Part shown: piece by piece, positions 14,817 through 22,768 of the stretch | Layout of the letters: the number at the start of each line of letters is the position of its first letter | Position numbering within the stretch: position 1 is the stretch's first letter | Source: UBA8516 sp964434855 | GTDB taxonomy: Archaea; Thermoproteota; Nitrososphaeria; Nitrososphaerales; Nitrosopumilaceae | Assembly: GCA_964434855.1 (NCBI GenBank) | Contig: CAYSWR010000015.1 | Location: forward strand, 1-28,650 | DNA length: 28,650 nucleotides | Direction of reading: 5' to 3' | The notes under the pieces: model-generated | What the model saw: only the letters and a program-made list of their open reading frames with translations | What the model was told of the DNA's origin: nothing | Database searches by the model: none | Made by a program: the position numbers and the translations under genes

Positions 14817-16080
14817 ATTGTGGATTAGACAATAAAGATTCAAGACCAATTTGTTTTTCGGTTCCATCTTTCATGTTTCTAATTACTACAGACTTTGAAG
14901 AATATTCTTTTGGTGCCACAATGATAGTATATTGTGAATTTGATGCCATTTCCATTTGCTTTTTTAGTGGTTTACCACCAAGATCGGTTTCTGCTCGTAT
15001 TCCTTTTTGTCTTAGTTGAGAAACAATATTTAATGCAATTTTTTGTAGCTCAGCATTAACAAATGCAACCCAAACTTGCAGTGTTTTTGTACTAACAATA
15101 ACACCTTGTTTTTCTAGAGAAAATGCGATGCGTTCTACACCACCAGCAACGCCGGTTGCACCAAGATCAGATCGTCCAAAAGCCTTTGTAAGAGTATCAT
15201 ATCTTCCACCACCTACAAGTGCACCAAGATCGGAATTACTGTCAAAGGCCTCAAATACAATACCAGAATAGTAATCAAGACCTCTTACAATTCCAAAGTT
15301 TATCTTAACATTATTAACTTGCCTATTTTTTAATGAAGTAAATAATTCACATAGTTTGTCCCAATTTTTTAGTTGCTTTACGTCAAATTTTCTTTCTATT
15401 TCTTCTGGGGTACCCTTAATTTGAGAAAACTCTAGAATTTTTTCTAGTTCTGAAGAAGAATATCCTTTTTCCTCATATTCTTTCATAATTTCTTGTTTTT
15501 TCTTTTTTTGAATCTTATCTACTGCTCTAAGTATATCGCTCACAAGTTCAGCTGAATTAGATTTGAAAACTTGGTGTATGTATGATTCTATAAGCTCACG
15601 ATCACAAATATCTATGACAATATTTCGTAATTGTAGATTAGAGAGAAATTTTGATGTGAATTCAATTATTTCAGCATCAGACTCCAGATTTGGCTGGCCA
15701 TAAATTTCTACATCCCATTGATGAAAGAATCGGTATCTGCCTTTTTGTGGTTCGTCATATCTCCATACACCACCAAAAGCAGATAACTTTGCAGGCAATT
15801 TCATTGATTTTTGTGAAACTGCATATCTAGTTAGACCTATAGTAAAATCAAATCTAAGTGCAACATCACGATCTCCTTTATCCTTAAAATAATAAATTTC
15901 ATTTTTTATAGATGGGCCGCTCTTTGTTTCAATTACAGAAAGTAATTCAATTGGTGAAGACTCCATGAATTGAAAACCAAAAAGATTTGAGGTTTCAATA
16001 AATTTCTGTCTGATGTATTCTATTTTTGAAGCCTCATCAGATTCGATATCTCTCATTCCGCGTGGTAGTTCCAAATTCAA
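14800..16080 (-). CDS. hisS: histidyl-tRNA synthetase
   Basis: The 426-residue class II synthetase starts with the conserved LPRGMRDI segment that precedes motif 1. Motif 2 is VWRYDEPQKGRYRFFHQWDVEI (around residues 106-127). GLDYYSGIVFE (about 269-279) and VGGGRYDTL (about 291-299) are the histidine-binding signatures, and ERIAFSLE lies near motif 3. An anticodon-binding alpha/beta domain occupies about the last 95 residues. It charges tRNA-His in the cytoplasm. A TATA-like element on the minus strand at about 16101-16109 lies 25 bases upstream of the ATG. The length is typical and all motifs are intact. Confidence 0.96.
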   Translation of the reverse strand: MNLELPRGMRDIESDEASKIEYIRQKFIETSNLFGFQFMESSPIELLSVIETKSGPSIKNEIYYFKDKGDRDVALRFDFTIGLTRYAVSQKSMKLPAKLSAFGGVWRYDEPQKGRYRFFHQWDVEIYGQPNLESDAEIIEFTSKFLSNLQLRNIVIDICDRELIESYIHQVFKSNSAELVSDILRAVDKIQKKKKQEIMKEYEEKGYSSSELEKILEFSQIKGTPEEIERKFDVKQLKNWDKLCELFTSLKNRQVNNVKINFGIVRGLDYYSGIVFEAFDSNSDLGALVGGGRYDTLTKAFGRSDLGATGVAGGVERIAFSLEKQGVIVSTKTLQVWVAFVNAELQKIALNIVSQLRQKGIRAETDLGGKPLKKQMEMASNSQYTIIVAPKEYSSKSVVIRNMKDGTEKQIGLESLLSNPQSNLQF

Positions 16081-16131
16081 AAATCACTCTCGCTCCAATG
16101 CATTTAGACCTTTCTTCATAATTGTTGGTAC

Positions 16132-16143
16132 TACCATATGGTA
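16132..16143. promoter_or_regulatory. 12-base palindrome between hisS and archease
   Basis: TACCATATGGTA is a perfect inverted repeat upstream of the archease TATA-like element (TTAATAAAA, 16158-16166) and upstream of the hisS promoter on the other strand. It could be an operator for either or both genes; no regulator is identifiable. Confidence 0.3.
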
Positions 16144-16186
16144 TAGTTTACAATGAATTAATAAAAGATGGCCTTACAGCCATTCA

Positions 16187-16603
16187 ATGGGGTACCGATA
16201 TCTTGAACATACAACAGATGCCTTCATCGAAGTTACTGCAAATACACTTGAAGAAGCTTTTGAAAATGCAGGCATTTCAGTGGTAGATACAATAGTAGAT
16301 ATCAAATTAGTTGAAGAAAAGATAGAAAAGAAAGTTGAAGTAAGTGGAAAAGATCTGAATAATTTACTTTATAATTGGCTTGAAGAGATAATTATAGTTA
16401 CAATAACAGAAGGCTTTGTAACAAAGAGGTTTTTTGTTAAATTGGAAAAAAGTAATGGTTACAAACTTGTAGCAATATTAAATGGTGAAGAGATTGATGT
16501 TGAAAAACATCATTTTAAGGTGGAGATTAAGGCACCAACGTTTCATCTTATGGAAATAAAACAGGATAAACAGGTAGTAATGAGATTCCTGCTTGATTTA
16601 TAA
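16187..16603 (+). CDS. archease (RtcB ligase activator)
   Basis: The 138-residue protein begins MGYRYLEHTTDAF, the conserved archease opening in which His-Thr-x-Asp supplies metal ligands, and ends RFLLDL with the family's C-terminal Asp. Archease speeds guanylylation and multiple turnover of the tRNA-splicing ligase RtcB. ATG 16187 lies about 25 bases after a TATA-like element, so the mRNA is probably leaderless. RtcB is not in the window. A thioredoxin gene with its own TATA-like element follows after 42 bases. Confidence 0.93.
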   Translation: MGYRYLEHTTDAFIEVTANTLEEAFENAGISVVDTIVDIKLVEEKIEKKVEVSGKDLNNLLYNWLEEIIIVTITEGFVTKRFFVKLEKSNGYKLVAILNGEEIDVEKHHFKVEIKAPTFHLMEIKQDKQVVMRFLLDL

Positions 16604-16645
16604 CTAAATTATTAAATATGAATTATATCTACACTTGATCTTCGC

Positions 16646-17026
16646 ATGGCAGATAAAGAAATTGGTGATATAATGAAAAAGAAATTGGCAGAAATGACAA
16701 GCCATAAGGAACCAGAAATACAGGAATTGACAGATGTGAATTTTGATGATGTAGTTTCTAGCGATACACCGATTCTAGTAGATTTTTGGGCAACTTGGTG
16801 TGGTCCATGTCAGTTTATGCTTCCAATATTTAGTAGACTAGCAAAGAAATACAAAACTATCAAATTTGCTCGTGTAAACGTCGATGACGCGCAAAGTGTT
16901 GCTGCAAGATATGGAGTTTATGCAATACCTACATTTCTCATGTTCAAAAGTGGTCAAGTAGTAGATAAGGCAGTGGGGGCAGTTGGCGAACCGGGTCTCA
17001 ATATGCTTGTCCAGAAATATTCCTAG
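16646..17026 (+). CDS. trxA: thioredoxin with N-terminal extension
   Basis: The 126-residue protein has the thioredoxin active site WCGPC with Cys52 and Cys55, the preceding VDFWA strand, and the cis-proline loop AIPTF near residue 95. It acts as a cytoplasmic thiol-disulfide reductant. About 25 charged residues (MADKEIGDIMKKKLAEM and on) precede the fold; they look helical and carry no signal peptide. The start is ATG 16646, with ATTATAT at 16622-16628 as a TATA-like element. Its stop overlaps the aIF5B stop on the opposite strand (CTAG). A second thioredoxin of 110 residues without this extension is at 28106-28438. Confidence 0.93.
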   Translation: MADKEIGDIMKKKLAEMTSHKEPEIQELTDVNFDDVVSSDTPILVDFWATWCGPCQFMLPIFSRLAKKYKTIKFARVNVDDAQSVAARYGVYAIPTFLMFKSGQVVDKAVGAVGEPGLNMLVQKYS

Positions 17027-18804
17027 TAACCGTACATTGGGTTTAGTTTTCTTTGTATCGTTGTTATTTCTTGTAATACTTGAAATTCTTCTGGACTTAA
17101 TTTATGTGAAAATCTTTTGAGAAGAAGTTTTGCTTCAGGCGCAGGTGGAAAAGAATACAAGATTTCTTCTTCTGAAATTTGTCTGCCTATAGTTATGTTT
17201 TGAATTGAAACAGCTACTTCTTGATCTTTTTTTGCCATATTAACACTTTTTCCATTATCTTGAATTTGATGTAATGTTCCAATTTTTTTACCTTCTGCAT
17301 TCATTATAGGGACTTTTTGTCTTAATGTGCCAACATTAATTTTGACTCCAAAAACAGCAGGATTACTTTTTCGAAATACATAGCCCTTTAGAAAGGTGAA
17401 CTTACAAACAGGTGTTAACTCTTCAAGAATTGCGTTCTCTTCATTTGCAGTGTCTTCTTCTACCCAATGCGTGTAATTATCAACTAAACTGTAAATGACT
17501 TGATCATGAAAAATTCTGACATGATTTGCGTCAGCTTCTTCCTGTGCATCCTCAAGAATTTTAACATTGAAAGAGATTACAACACCAAGATGTCTGTCTT
17601 TTTCTTTTATAGATAGGGCTTCAACAACGTCACGTCGTGTAACAGGACCAATGTCGGCCATTGCAATAGGTAGGTTTTGACGTTTTAGCATGTCAGTTAA
17701 TGCTTCTAGCGAGCCTATAGTATCACATTTAAGAATGACTCCTTTTGTGTCAGTTTTGATAAACACTGATTTCATCTCAGACTCAATCATCTTTTTGAGA
17801 TCTTCAATCTCAGTTTCATTAGTTGTTGCATACACTGGACTACCAGGTAAAACACCGTCTAGATCGGGGGAGACTATTTTGATACCGGCTGCAGCAATTA
17901 CCTCATTAACAGGTCTGAATTTGTCTCGCGGATCTCGCATTTCATCAAGCGGTTTTGGTAAAAGCAATGCCTTGGCTTTAGTAGTGATCACCGAATCACG
18001 TTTGGCAAGCACTATGGTATCTCCTTTTTTGAGCATACCGTCAATTAGGATGATGTTTGCAGTTACTCCCAATCCAACTTCGTCTTTGACTTCAAGTACT
18101 ATACCTCTAGTTGATTTTTCTTTCTGTTCAAGTTTTTTTTGCATGTATTGTTGAGTCAGGCCAACCAATACAGCAAGTAATTCTGGAATCCCTTCTCCAC
18201 TTCTAGCGCTTACTGGAACTATTGATATTTCTTTTGTAAAATCCTTTACTCTGTAAAATGCTTCTGAGTTATAACCAAGAATAGAGAGAGTTCCTACAAC
18301 ATTGTATAGCAATTCGTCAAGTGCAGTTTGTACGTATGGATCTTGCTCTTTTATTGATTGTGACGCAAACAATGTTTTTGGTTTTTTCCAACCTTTAATC
18401 ATGTCTATCTTATTTAGTGCTATTACAAATGGAACCTTTCTGCTCTGTAATATTTTCAAACTTTCATTTGTCTGGGGTTGAAATCCTCGATTTACATCCA
18501 CTACCAAAATTGCAATGTCAGCTGCTGAACCACCACGTGCTCTAAGGTTTGTAAATATCTCGTGACCTGGTGTATCAATTACTAGGAGACCGGGAATCTC
18601 ACTCTGCCCTCCACTTAGTTTTGCAAAAAGTGATCCACAAATATTTTTGATTGTATCAGATGGAAGGAAGCTTGCACCAATATGTTGTGTTATACCGCCA
18701 GCTTCTCTACCTTGAACTCCAGTTCCACGTATTTTGTCAAGTAGCGAAGTCTTACCAGAATCTACATGTCCTAGAACTGCTACAATTGGTTGTCGTATTT
18801 GCAA
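17023..18804 (-). CDS. infB: translation initiation factor aIF5B (IF-2 family)
   Basis: The 593-residue GTPase has G1 GHVDSGKT at 12-19, G3 DTPGHEIF (about 75-82) and G4 NKID (about 131-134). Domain II, an alpha/beta domain III and the C-terminal domain IV follow, as in archaeal and eukaryotic IF5B. It promotes joining of the ribosomal subunits and placement of initiator tRNA. The start is TTG 18804, preceded by AAAGAGG and six bases after the ndk stop; no ATG is available before G1. No intein is present. It is the last gene of the L7Ae-S28e-L24e-Ndk-aIF5B unit, a gene order conserved in many archaea. Confidence 0.96.
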   Translation of the reverse strand: MQIRQPIVAVLGHVDSGKTSLLDKIRGTGVQGREAGGITQHIGASFLPSDTIKNICGSLFAKLSGGQSEIPGLLVIDTPGHEIFTNLRARGGSAADIAILVVDVNRGFQPQTNESLKILQSRKVPFVIALNKIDMIKGWKKPKTLFASQSIKEQDPYVQTALDELLYNVVGTLSILGYNSEAFYRVKDFTKEISIVPVSARSGEGIPELLAVLVGLTQQYMQKKLEQKEKSTRGIVLEVKDEVGLGVTANIILIDGMLKKGDTIVLAKRDSVITTKAKALLLPKPLDEMRDPRDKFRPVNEVIAAAGIKIVSPDLDGVLPGSPVYATTNETEIEDLKKMIESEMKSVFIKTDTKGVILKCDTIGSLEALTDMLKRQNLPIAMADIGPVTRRDVVEALSIKEKDRHLGVVISFNVKILEDAQEEADANHVRIFHDQVIYSLVDNYTHWVEEDTANEENAILEELTPVCKFTFLKGYVFRKSNPAVFGVKINVGTLRQKVPIMNAEGKKIGTLHQIQDNGKSVNMAKKDQEVAVSIQNITIGRQISEEEILYSFPPAPEAKLLLKRFSHKLSPEEFQVLQEITTIQRKLNPMYGY

Positions 18805-18810
18805 CCTCTT

Positions 18811-19212
18811 TCACTTGAATACTACAGATACTTCCTTTTCAAAACTTTCCTTAGAATCTGATGCATGGATTATGTTATCAGTAAACCCAAGACCAAAGTC
18901 TCCTCGTATAGAACCAGGAACTGCCTCAAAGGATTTGGTGGAACCTATCATTAGTCTTGTGGTTGCTATAACATTACTGCCTTCGATAACAGCAGCCACT
19001 ACTCTTCCAGATGTTATAAAAGATACAAGTTCTTTAAAAAATGGCTTTGAATTATGTACAGAATAAAACTCTTCTGCCATTTCTTTAGTAAATGTAAACA
19101 TCTTTAATTTGACTATCTTGAGTCCTTTATTCTCAAATCTGGTTAAAATCTGACCAACTATTTTTCTCTCTACGCCATCAGGCTTTACTATGAAAAGCGA
19201 CTGCTCCGTCAT
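18811..19212 (-). CDS. ndk: nucleoside diphosphate kinase
   Basis: The 133-residue protein shows the Ndk pattern: IVKPDGVERKIVGQI at 8-22, the phosphate-binding RLMIGSTKSFEAVPGSIRGDFG region at about 86-107, and the active-site histidine in NIIHASDS (His116). It transfers the gamma-phosphate between NTPs and NDPs in the cytoplasm and would supply GTP alongside the downstream GTPase aIF5B. The gene directly follows the L24e stop with no spacer and precedes aIF5B by six bases. The length is slightly short but complete. Confidence 0.95.
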   Translation of the reverse strand: MTEQSLFIVKPDGVERKIVGQILTRFENKGLKIVKLKMFTFTKEMAEEFYSVHNSKPFFKELVSFITSGRVVAAVIEGSNVIATTRLMIGSTKSFEAVPGSIRGDFGLGFTDNIIHASDSKESFEKEVSVVFK

Positions 19213-19416
19213 TTACTTTTTGACCTTTATTCCGCCTTTAACGTATTTGTTCGTCCACTTGAGTCTTCTTGGGTCACGTTTGAGTACAAGCATGTTTTTT
19301 TTGCATTTTGAAGAACAAAACCAGAAAACAGTTCCATCATTTTTAACAAGCATTGTACCAGAACCTTTTGCTACTGGACGATTACAAAAGCTGCATGGTT
19401 TTACTAGTATGCTCAA
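19213..19416 (-). CDS. rpl24e: ribosomal protein L24e
   Basis: The 67-residue zinc-ribbon protein has Cys8 and Cys11 (PCSFC), FWFCSSKC with Cys34 and Cys38, and the basic tail LKRDPRRLKWTNKYVKGG that contacts 23S rRNA. Length and motif spacing are typical of archaeal L24e. It lies seven bases downstream of S28e. Confidence 0.95.
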   Translation of the reverse strand: MSILVKPCSFCNRPVAKGSGTMLVKNDGTVFWFCSSKCKKNMLVLKRDPRRLKWTNKYVKGGIKVKK

Positions 19417-19423
19417 TCTATAA

Positions 19424-19633
19424 TCACTTTATTTTCCTTGCTTCTCGTTCTGTTTCTCTTAACATCAAAATGTCAGACATTCTTACAGAACCTTTTACAT
19501 TTCTTGTTAGAATTCTTCCTTTATCTTTTCCGTCCATTATTTTTACTCTTACTTGAATTACTTCTCCCGCAATTCCAGTTCTACCTACAATTTGTATAAC
19601 TTCTGCGGGAATTACTGTTTCATGAGTACTCAT
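19424..19633 (-). CDS. rps28e: ribosomal protein S28e
   Basis: The 69-residue beta-barrel protein carries the family core PAEVIQIVGRTG, GEVIQVRVKIMDGKDKGRILTRNVKG, and the strongly conserved ending DILMLRETEREARKI. It belongs to the small ribosomal subunit near the mRNA exit. The ATG overlaps the L7Ae stop by four bases (ATGA). Confidence 0.95.
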   Translation of the reverse strand: MSTHETVIPAEVIQIVGRTGIAGEVIQVRVKIMDGKDKGRILTRNVKGSVRMSDILMLRETEREARKIK

Positions 19634-20016
19634 TTACTAGCTTGACCGCCTTTAAGGTCTGAAAGTGATGCTATTATTTGATCAACGATATGTTGTGCAT
19701 CGCCTGCATCCAATATTGCAGCTGCTGCTGACGTAACATCTATTCCAAGTGCCTTACCTAGTTCTTGTTTGCTGGGTACAAATGCATATGCTGCACCACG
19801 TTCCTCGCAGAGTATTGGAAGGTGTGCCACTACTTCTGGGGGTTCCACATCCTCAGCAATTATCACAAGTTTACTTATTCCACGTTCTATTGCCTTTGTG
19901 ACTTCGTTGGTACCTTTCTTTACTTTACCACTCTGATGAGACACTCTAAGTGCCTCATAGATTGGACTGACCAAGTCATCAGGTACTTTAAACTTTACAT
20001 AATAGGGCTTAGCCAC
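19630..20016 (-). CDS. rpl7ae: ribosomal protein L7Ae (kink-turn binding)
   Basis: The protein is 128 residues from GTG 20016. KKGTNEVTKAIERG and LVIIAEDVEPPEVVAHLPILCEERGAAYAFV are the RNA-binding core that recognises kink-turns in 23S rRNA, box C/D and H/ACA RNAs and RNase P RNA. GTG 20016 is preferred over GTG 20025: the Shine-Dalgarno-like GGTGAT (20029-20024) overlaps the upstream GTG, and starting at 20016 gives the family N-terminus M-A-K-P-Y-Y-V. It heads the S28e-L24e-Ndk-aIF5B unit. A TATA-like element near 20064-20073 implies a leader of about 20-30 bases, unlike the leaderless genes around it. Confidence 0.95.
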   Translation of the reverse strand: MAKPYYVKFKVPDDLVSPIYEALRVSHQSGKVKKGTNEVTKAIERGISKLVIIAEDVEPPEVVAHLPILCEERGAAYAFVPSKQELGKALGIDVTSAAAAILDAGDAQHIVDQIIASLSDLKGGQASK

Positions 20017-20076
20017 ATGTATCACCCAAAGGGATCATTTCCATCCCTAGAGTGCTTTCAATTGGTTTTAAAAGTG

Positions 20077-21426
20077 TTATCTGACAAGAATTGATTTTAT
20101 TTTTTCCATATATTTTGTAAACAAAACGTCAAGATTTTCCTGCGAGTCGGATTCTGCATAAATTCTGACTATTGGCTCGGTTCCACTTGGTCGTACCATC
20201 ACCCAATTTGATTTATCAAATATGATTTTGATGCCATCGGTTGTATCTTTTTTGTGATCTTCCTTCTTGAGCATTTGAATTATCTTTGTAGCATCATCTT
20301 TAGTACATTCTACTTTACCTTTTGTTGTAAAGGAAGAAGGTAAAAGTGCTAGTTCATCAGATATGGATTTTTTAGAAGCGGCAAGTAAATCTAATGCTAT
20401 TGCCATAGTCATAGCACCATCACGAACTTTATTGTGTTTTCCATACATGAACCCACCGTTTTCTTCAAATCCTATCAATGCTTTTGTAGATACCATTTCA
20501 CGTGAAACTTCAACACTACCTACTTTTGTTCTGATCACTTTTGAATTTGAGCCTGCAGCAATATCTTCAATTCGTGACGTTGAATTCATTGTTGTTACAA
20601 TTTTGGATTTTGGATTTTTTTCTAAGAGGAATCGTGAAAGAAGTAATGCAGATCTATCACCAGTCAAAATTTCTCCTGTGTTATCACAGAAGATACTTCT
20701 ATCGCCGTCACCGTCAAATGCAACGCCAAGATCTGCTTTAGATTCAATAACAGTCTTCGAAAGAATGTGTAGGTTTTGTGGAGTTGGCTCAGAACCTCTT
20801 CCTGGAAAAGAACCATCAATGTTTTCATTGATTGTTATCACTTCACACCCAAGTTCCCTACAAAGTTGAGGGGCTGTGACTGCTTGTGCACCGTTGCCTA
20901 GATCTAACACTATTCTGAATTTTCTTGATTTTATTTTCTGTGTATTAACTTGAGATTTTATACCTTTCAGATACGTTTCAACTGTGTTTTCTATCTTTTT
21001 TGTGATACCTAATTTTCGTGTAGCTAATTTCCAATTTTTTTTAAAGTAAATTTCTTCGACTTTGAGTTCATCATCTCTTGAAATTTCTACTCCATCTTTT
21101 GCAGTTGGTTTTATTCCGTTGTATTGTGGGGGGTTATGTGATGCGGTGATCATTATTCCACCTTGATAACCAAGATTTTTTGTAGAATATTGTAAACAGG
21201 GAGTAGGAATCAATCCTGCTATTGCACAATCAAACCCTGCTGAATTTAATGAAGAACAAACAATTTTTGAAACTATAATACTTGATTCTCGTCCATCATA
21301 TCCTACAAGGATTGGTCCTTTTCTGAAATAGGTTGCAAGAGATAATGTAATTTCAGATGCAAAATCTAGTGTGAATGTTTCTCCAAAAATTCCCCTAATT
21401 CCGTTGGTTCCAAATAGTTTTGCCAT
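20077..21426 (-). CDS. glmM: phosphohexomutase, phosphoglucosamine mutase-like
   Basis: The 449-residue protein is an alpha-D-phosphohexomutase. MAKLFGTNGIRG opens the chain, the phosphoserine loop is TASHNP with Ser96, the metal site is DGDGDR (Asp238, 240, 242), the sugar-specificity loop is GFEENGGFMYG (about 316-326), and the phosphate-binding loop is RPSGTEP near residue 416. GlmM members interconvert glucosamine-6-phosphate and glucosamine-1-phosphate toward UDP-GlcNAc; archaeal relatives may also be phosphoglucomutase/phosphomannomutase, so the substrate is inferred. Its product would feed the GlcNAc-1-phosphate transferase at 4343-5332. A minus-strand TATA-like element (AAATTTATC) lies about 25 bases upstream. 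Confidence 0.9.
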   Translation of the reverse strand: MAKLFGTNGIRGIFGETFTLDFASEITLSLATYFRKGPILVGYDGRESSIIVSKIVCSSLNSAGFDCAIAGLIPTPCLQYSTKNLGYQGGIMITASHNPPQYNGIKPTAKDGVEISRDDELKVEEIYFKKNWKLATRKLGITKKIENTVETYLKGIKSQVNTQKIKSRKFRIVLDLGNGAQAVTAPQLCRELGCEVITINENIDGSFPGRGSEPTPQNLHILSKTVIESKADLGVAFDGDGDRSIFCDNTGEILTGDRSALLLSRFLLEKNPKSKIVTTMNSTSRIEDIAAGSNSKVIRTKVGSVEVSREMVSTKALIGFEENGGFMYGKHNKVRDGAMTMAIALDLLAASKKSISDELALLPSSFTTKGKVECTKDDATKIIQMLKKEDHKKDTTDGIKIIFDKSNWVMVRPSGTEPIVRIYAESDSQENLDVLFTKYMEKIKSILVR

Positions 21427-21477
21427 TTTGCTAGTCTATCAACAATAGATAAATTTGTCTTAAAAGGCATGGTGCAT

Positions 21478-21562
21478 GCGGGAGTTGCCAAGCCTGGTCA
21501 AAGGCGCAGGGCTTAGGACCCTGTCTTTTAGGAGTTCGTGGGTTCAAATCCCACCTCCCGCA
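21478..21562 (+). tRNA. tRNA-Leu (TAG)
   Basis: Acceptor arms GCGGGAG and CTCCCGC pair perfectly, and the discriminator is A21562. The anticodon stem CAGGG/CCCTG encloses CTTAGGA, giving anticodon TAG for leucine codon CTA. A long variable region and the T-arm GTGGG-TTCAAAT-CCCAC follow, as in class II leucine tRNAs. No intron and no encoded CCA. Confidence 0.95.
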
Positions 21563-21563
21563 C

Positions 21564-21749
21564 TTATTTTATAATGCAGAGCTGTTGCTCTTTGTGATTA
21601 GCAAAGTGTACATTGCAAAAGTCCTTTGAACATTCATAACAGTGCCAACCTCCAATTGTAGAACACACAGAACAAATCCTCACAGGATTGTTATGATCAT
21701 AACTATTACCTCTGCCACGAGTTTTGTTTGAACCCTTGGTTCTATCCAT
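21564..21749 (-). CDS. small zinc-binding protein, B-box/HIT-finger-like
   Basis: The 61-residue protein has a basic, disordered N-terminus (TKGSNKTRGRGN) and then a dense metal-binding motif: Cys26, Cys29, His36, Cys37, Cys40, Cys45, His48 and His52. The order C-x2-C ... H-C-x2-C ... C-x2-H-x3-H resembles cross-brace B-box or HIT-type zinc fingers, which bind two zincs. The function is unknown; RNA or protein binding is a guess from the basic tail. A TATA-like element and GAGGG precede the ATG. The stop lies one base from the 3' end of the convergent tRNA-Leu. Confidence 0.72.
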   Translation of the reverse strand: MDRTKGSNKTRGRGNSYDHNNPVRICSVCSTIGGWHCYECSKDFCNVHFANHKEQQLCIIK

Positions 21750-21878
21750 TATTTTCCCTCATCTGGTATAAAATTGAAAAATTCAGATTCTTCATTCACT
21801 CACGCATTATGGAATTTGATTGCATGTTGCATACACACATTATCTAAGTACGAGGTATTCTAAATGGTTATTTAAGCA

Positions 21879-21887
21879 TTAATAAAG
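21879..21887 (+). promoter_or_regulatory. TATA-like element for the purU-like gene
   Basis: TTAATAAAG lies about 28 bases before ATG 21911, suggesting a leaderless transcript for the purU-creatininase pair. Confidence 0.4.
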
Positions 21888-21910
21888 TACGATCTTCAAA
21901 CAAATTTAGA

Positions 21911-22768
21911 ATGAGTAAAACAACTGTAGAGATTACTGTAGTAGGAAAGGATCATGAAGGAGTAGTTGCCAGTTTTACTAATTTCATATTTCAAAGAGGT
22001 GGCAACATTGAGAAAATAAATCAAAATGTGGTCAAGGGATTGTTTGGAATGTATCTTGAAGCATCATTTACACAAAAAATTGACATAAAAAAATTTGATC
22101 ATGAAGTGGAAGAGTTAGCAAAACGCTTGAAGATGGAAGTTAATACACATCATGAAGCTGTTCTTAGAAAAAAAGTAGCCGTACTTGTAACAAAAGAATC
22201 TCATTGTCTTGAAGCCATTTTAGAAGCCAGATCAAAAAATCAACTAAAAGGAGAGATCAGTGTAATAATAGGCACAGAAAACACACTTTCTCCATTTGCA
22301 AGAAAAGCAAAAATTCCAGTTGTATTAGTAAATGATGCAGATCAATCAAAAGCGGAAGAAAAGATCCTTGCCATAGTAAAACGATACAATGTGGACTTGA
22401 TAGTTCTAGCAAGATACATGCGTATTTTGTCTCCAAATTTTGTTTGGAGATATCCAAATAGAATTATTAACATACATCCATCATTGTTACCTGCATTTCC
22501 AGGTGCCTTTGCATATATGCAAGCGTATGAGCGCGGCGCTAAGATAGTTGGATGTACCGCCCACTATGTTACTGAAGATTTGGATCAGGGACCAATAATC
22601 TTTCAAGATGCTTTTGCAATTGATACTAATGAAACAGTTGAATCATTGAAAAAGAAAGGTCAAAAAATAGAAGCGAAAACTTTGTTGGAAGCAGTACAGA
22701 TGCATCTTGAGGGGCGACTTGAGGTTTACTGGGGCAAAGTTCACGTCAAACCTAAGCGATCTAGATGA
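21911..22768 (+). CDS. purU: formyltetrahydrofolate deformylase-like protein
   Basis: The 285-residue protein joins an N-terminal ACT domain (residues 5-80, GKDHEGVVASFTNFIFQRGGNIEKI) to a formyltransferase-type catalytic domain. The catalytic triad of that fold is present: Asn187 and His189 in INIHPSLLPAF and Asp225 in EDLDQGPII. PurU hydrolyses 10-formyl-tetrahydrofolate to formate and tetrahydrofolate. The ACT domain usually senses an amino acid, such as glycine or methionine in bacteria. The stop overlaps the creatininase-family start (ATGA), so the two enzymes are made together. Whether this archaeal protein uses a free formyl-folate or another formyl donor is not shown. Confidence 0.88.
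   Translation: MSKTTVEITVVGKDHEGVVASFTNFIFQRGGNIEKINQNVVKGLFGMYLEASFTQKIDIKKFDHEVEELAKRLKMEVNTHHEAVLRKKVAVLVTKESHCLEAILEARSKNQLKGEISVIIGTENTLSPFARKAKIPVVLVNDADQSKAEEKILAIVKRYNVDLIVLARYMRILSPNFVWRYPNRIINIHPSLLPAFPGAFAYMQAYERGAKIVGCTAHYVTEDLDQGPIIFQDAFAIDTNETVESLKKKGQKIEAKTLLEAVQMHLEGRLEVYWGKVHVKPKRSR

Noticed and set aside
17690..18154. 154-codon open frame antisense to aIF5B
   Set aside because: It lies wholly inside a well-conserved GTPase gene, has Ser/Thr-rich low-quality composition and no promoter or family signature.
20363..20869. 168-codon open frame antisense to the phosphohexomutase
   Set aside because: The opposite strand encodes the catalytic motifs of a complete enzyme; this frame shows no recognisable protein features.
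21846..21892. Repeated AAGTACGA upstream of the purU-like gene
   Set aside because: Two 8-base matches 39 bases apart in AT-rich DNA are too short to support an operator without comparative data.
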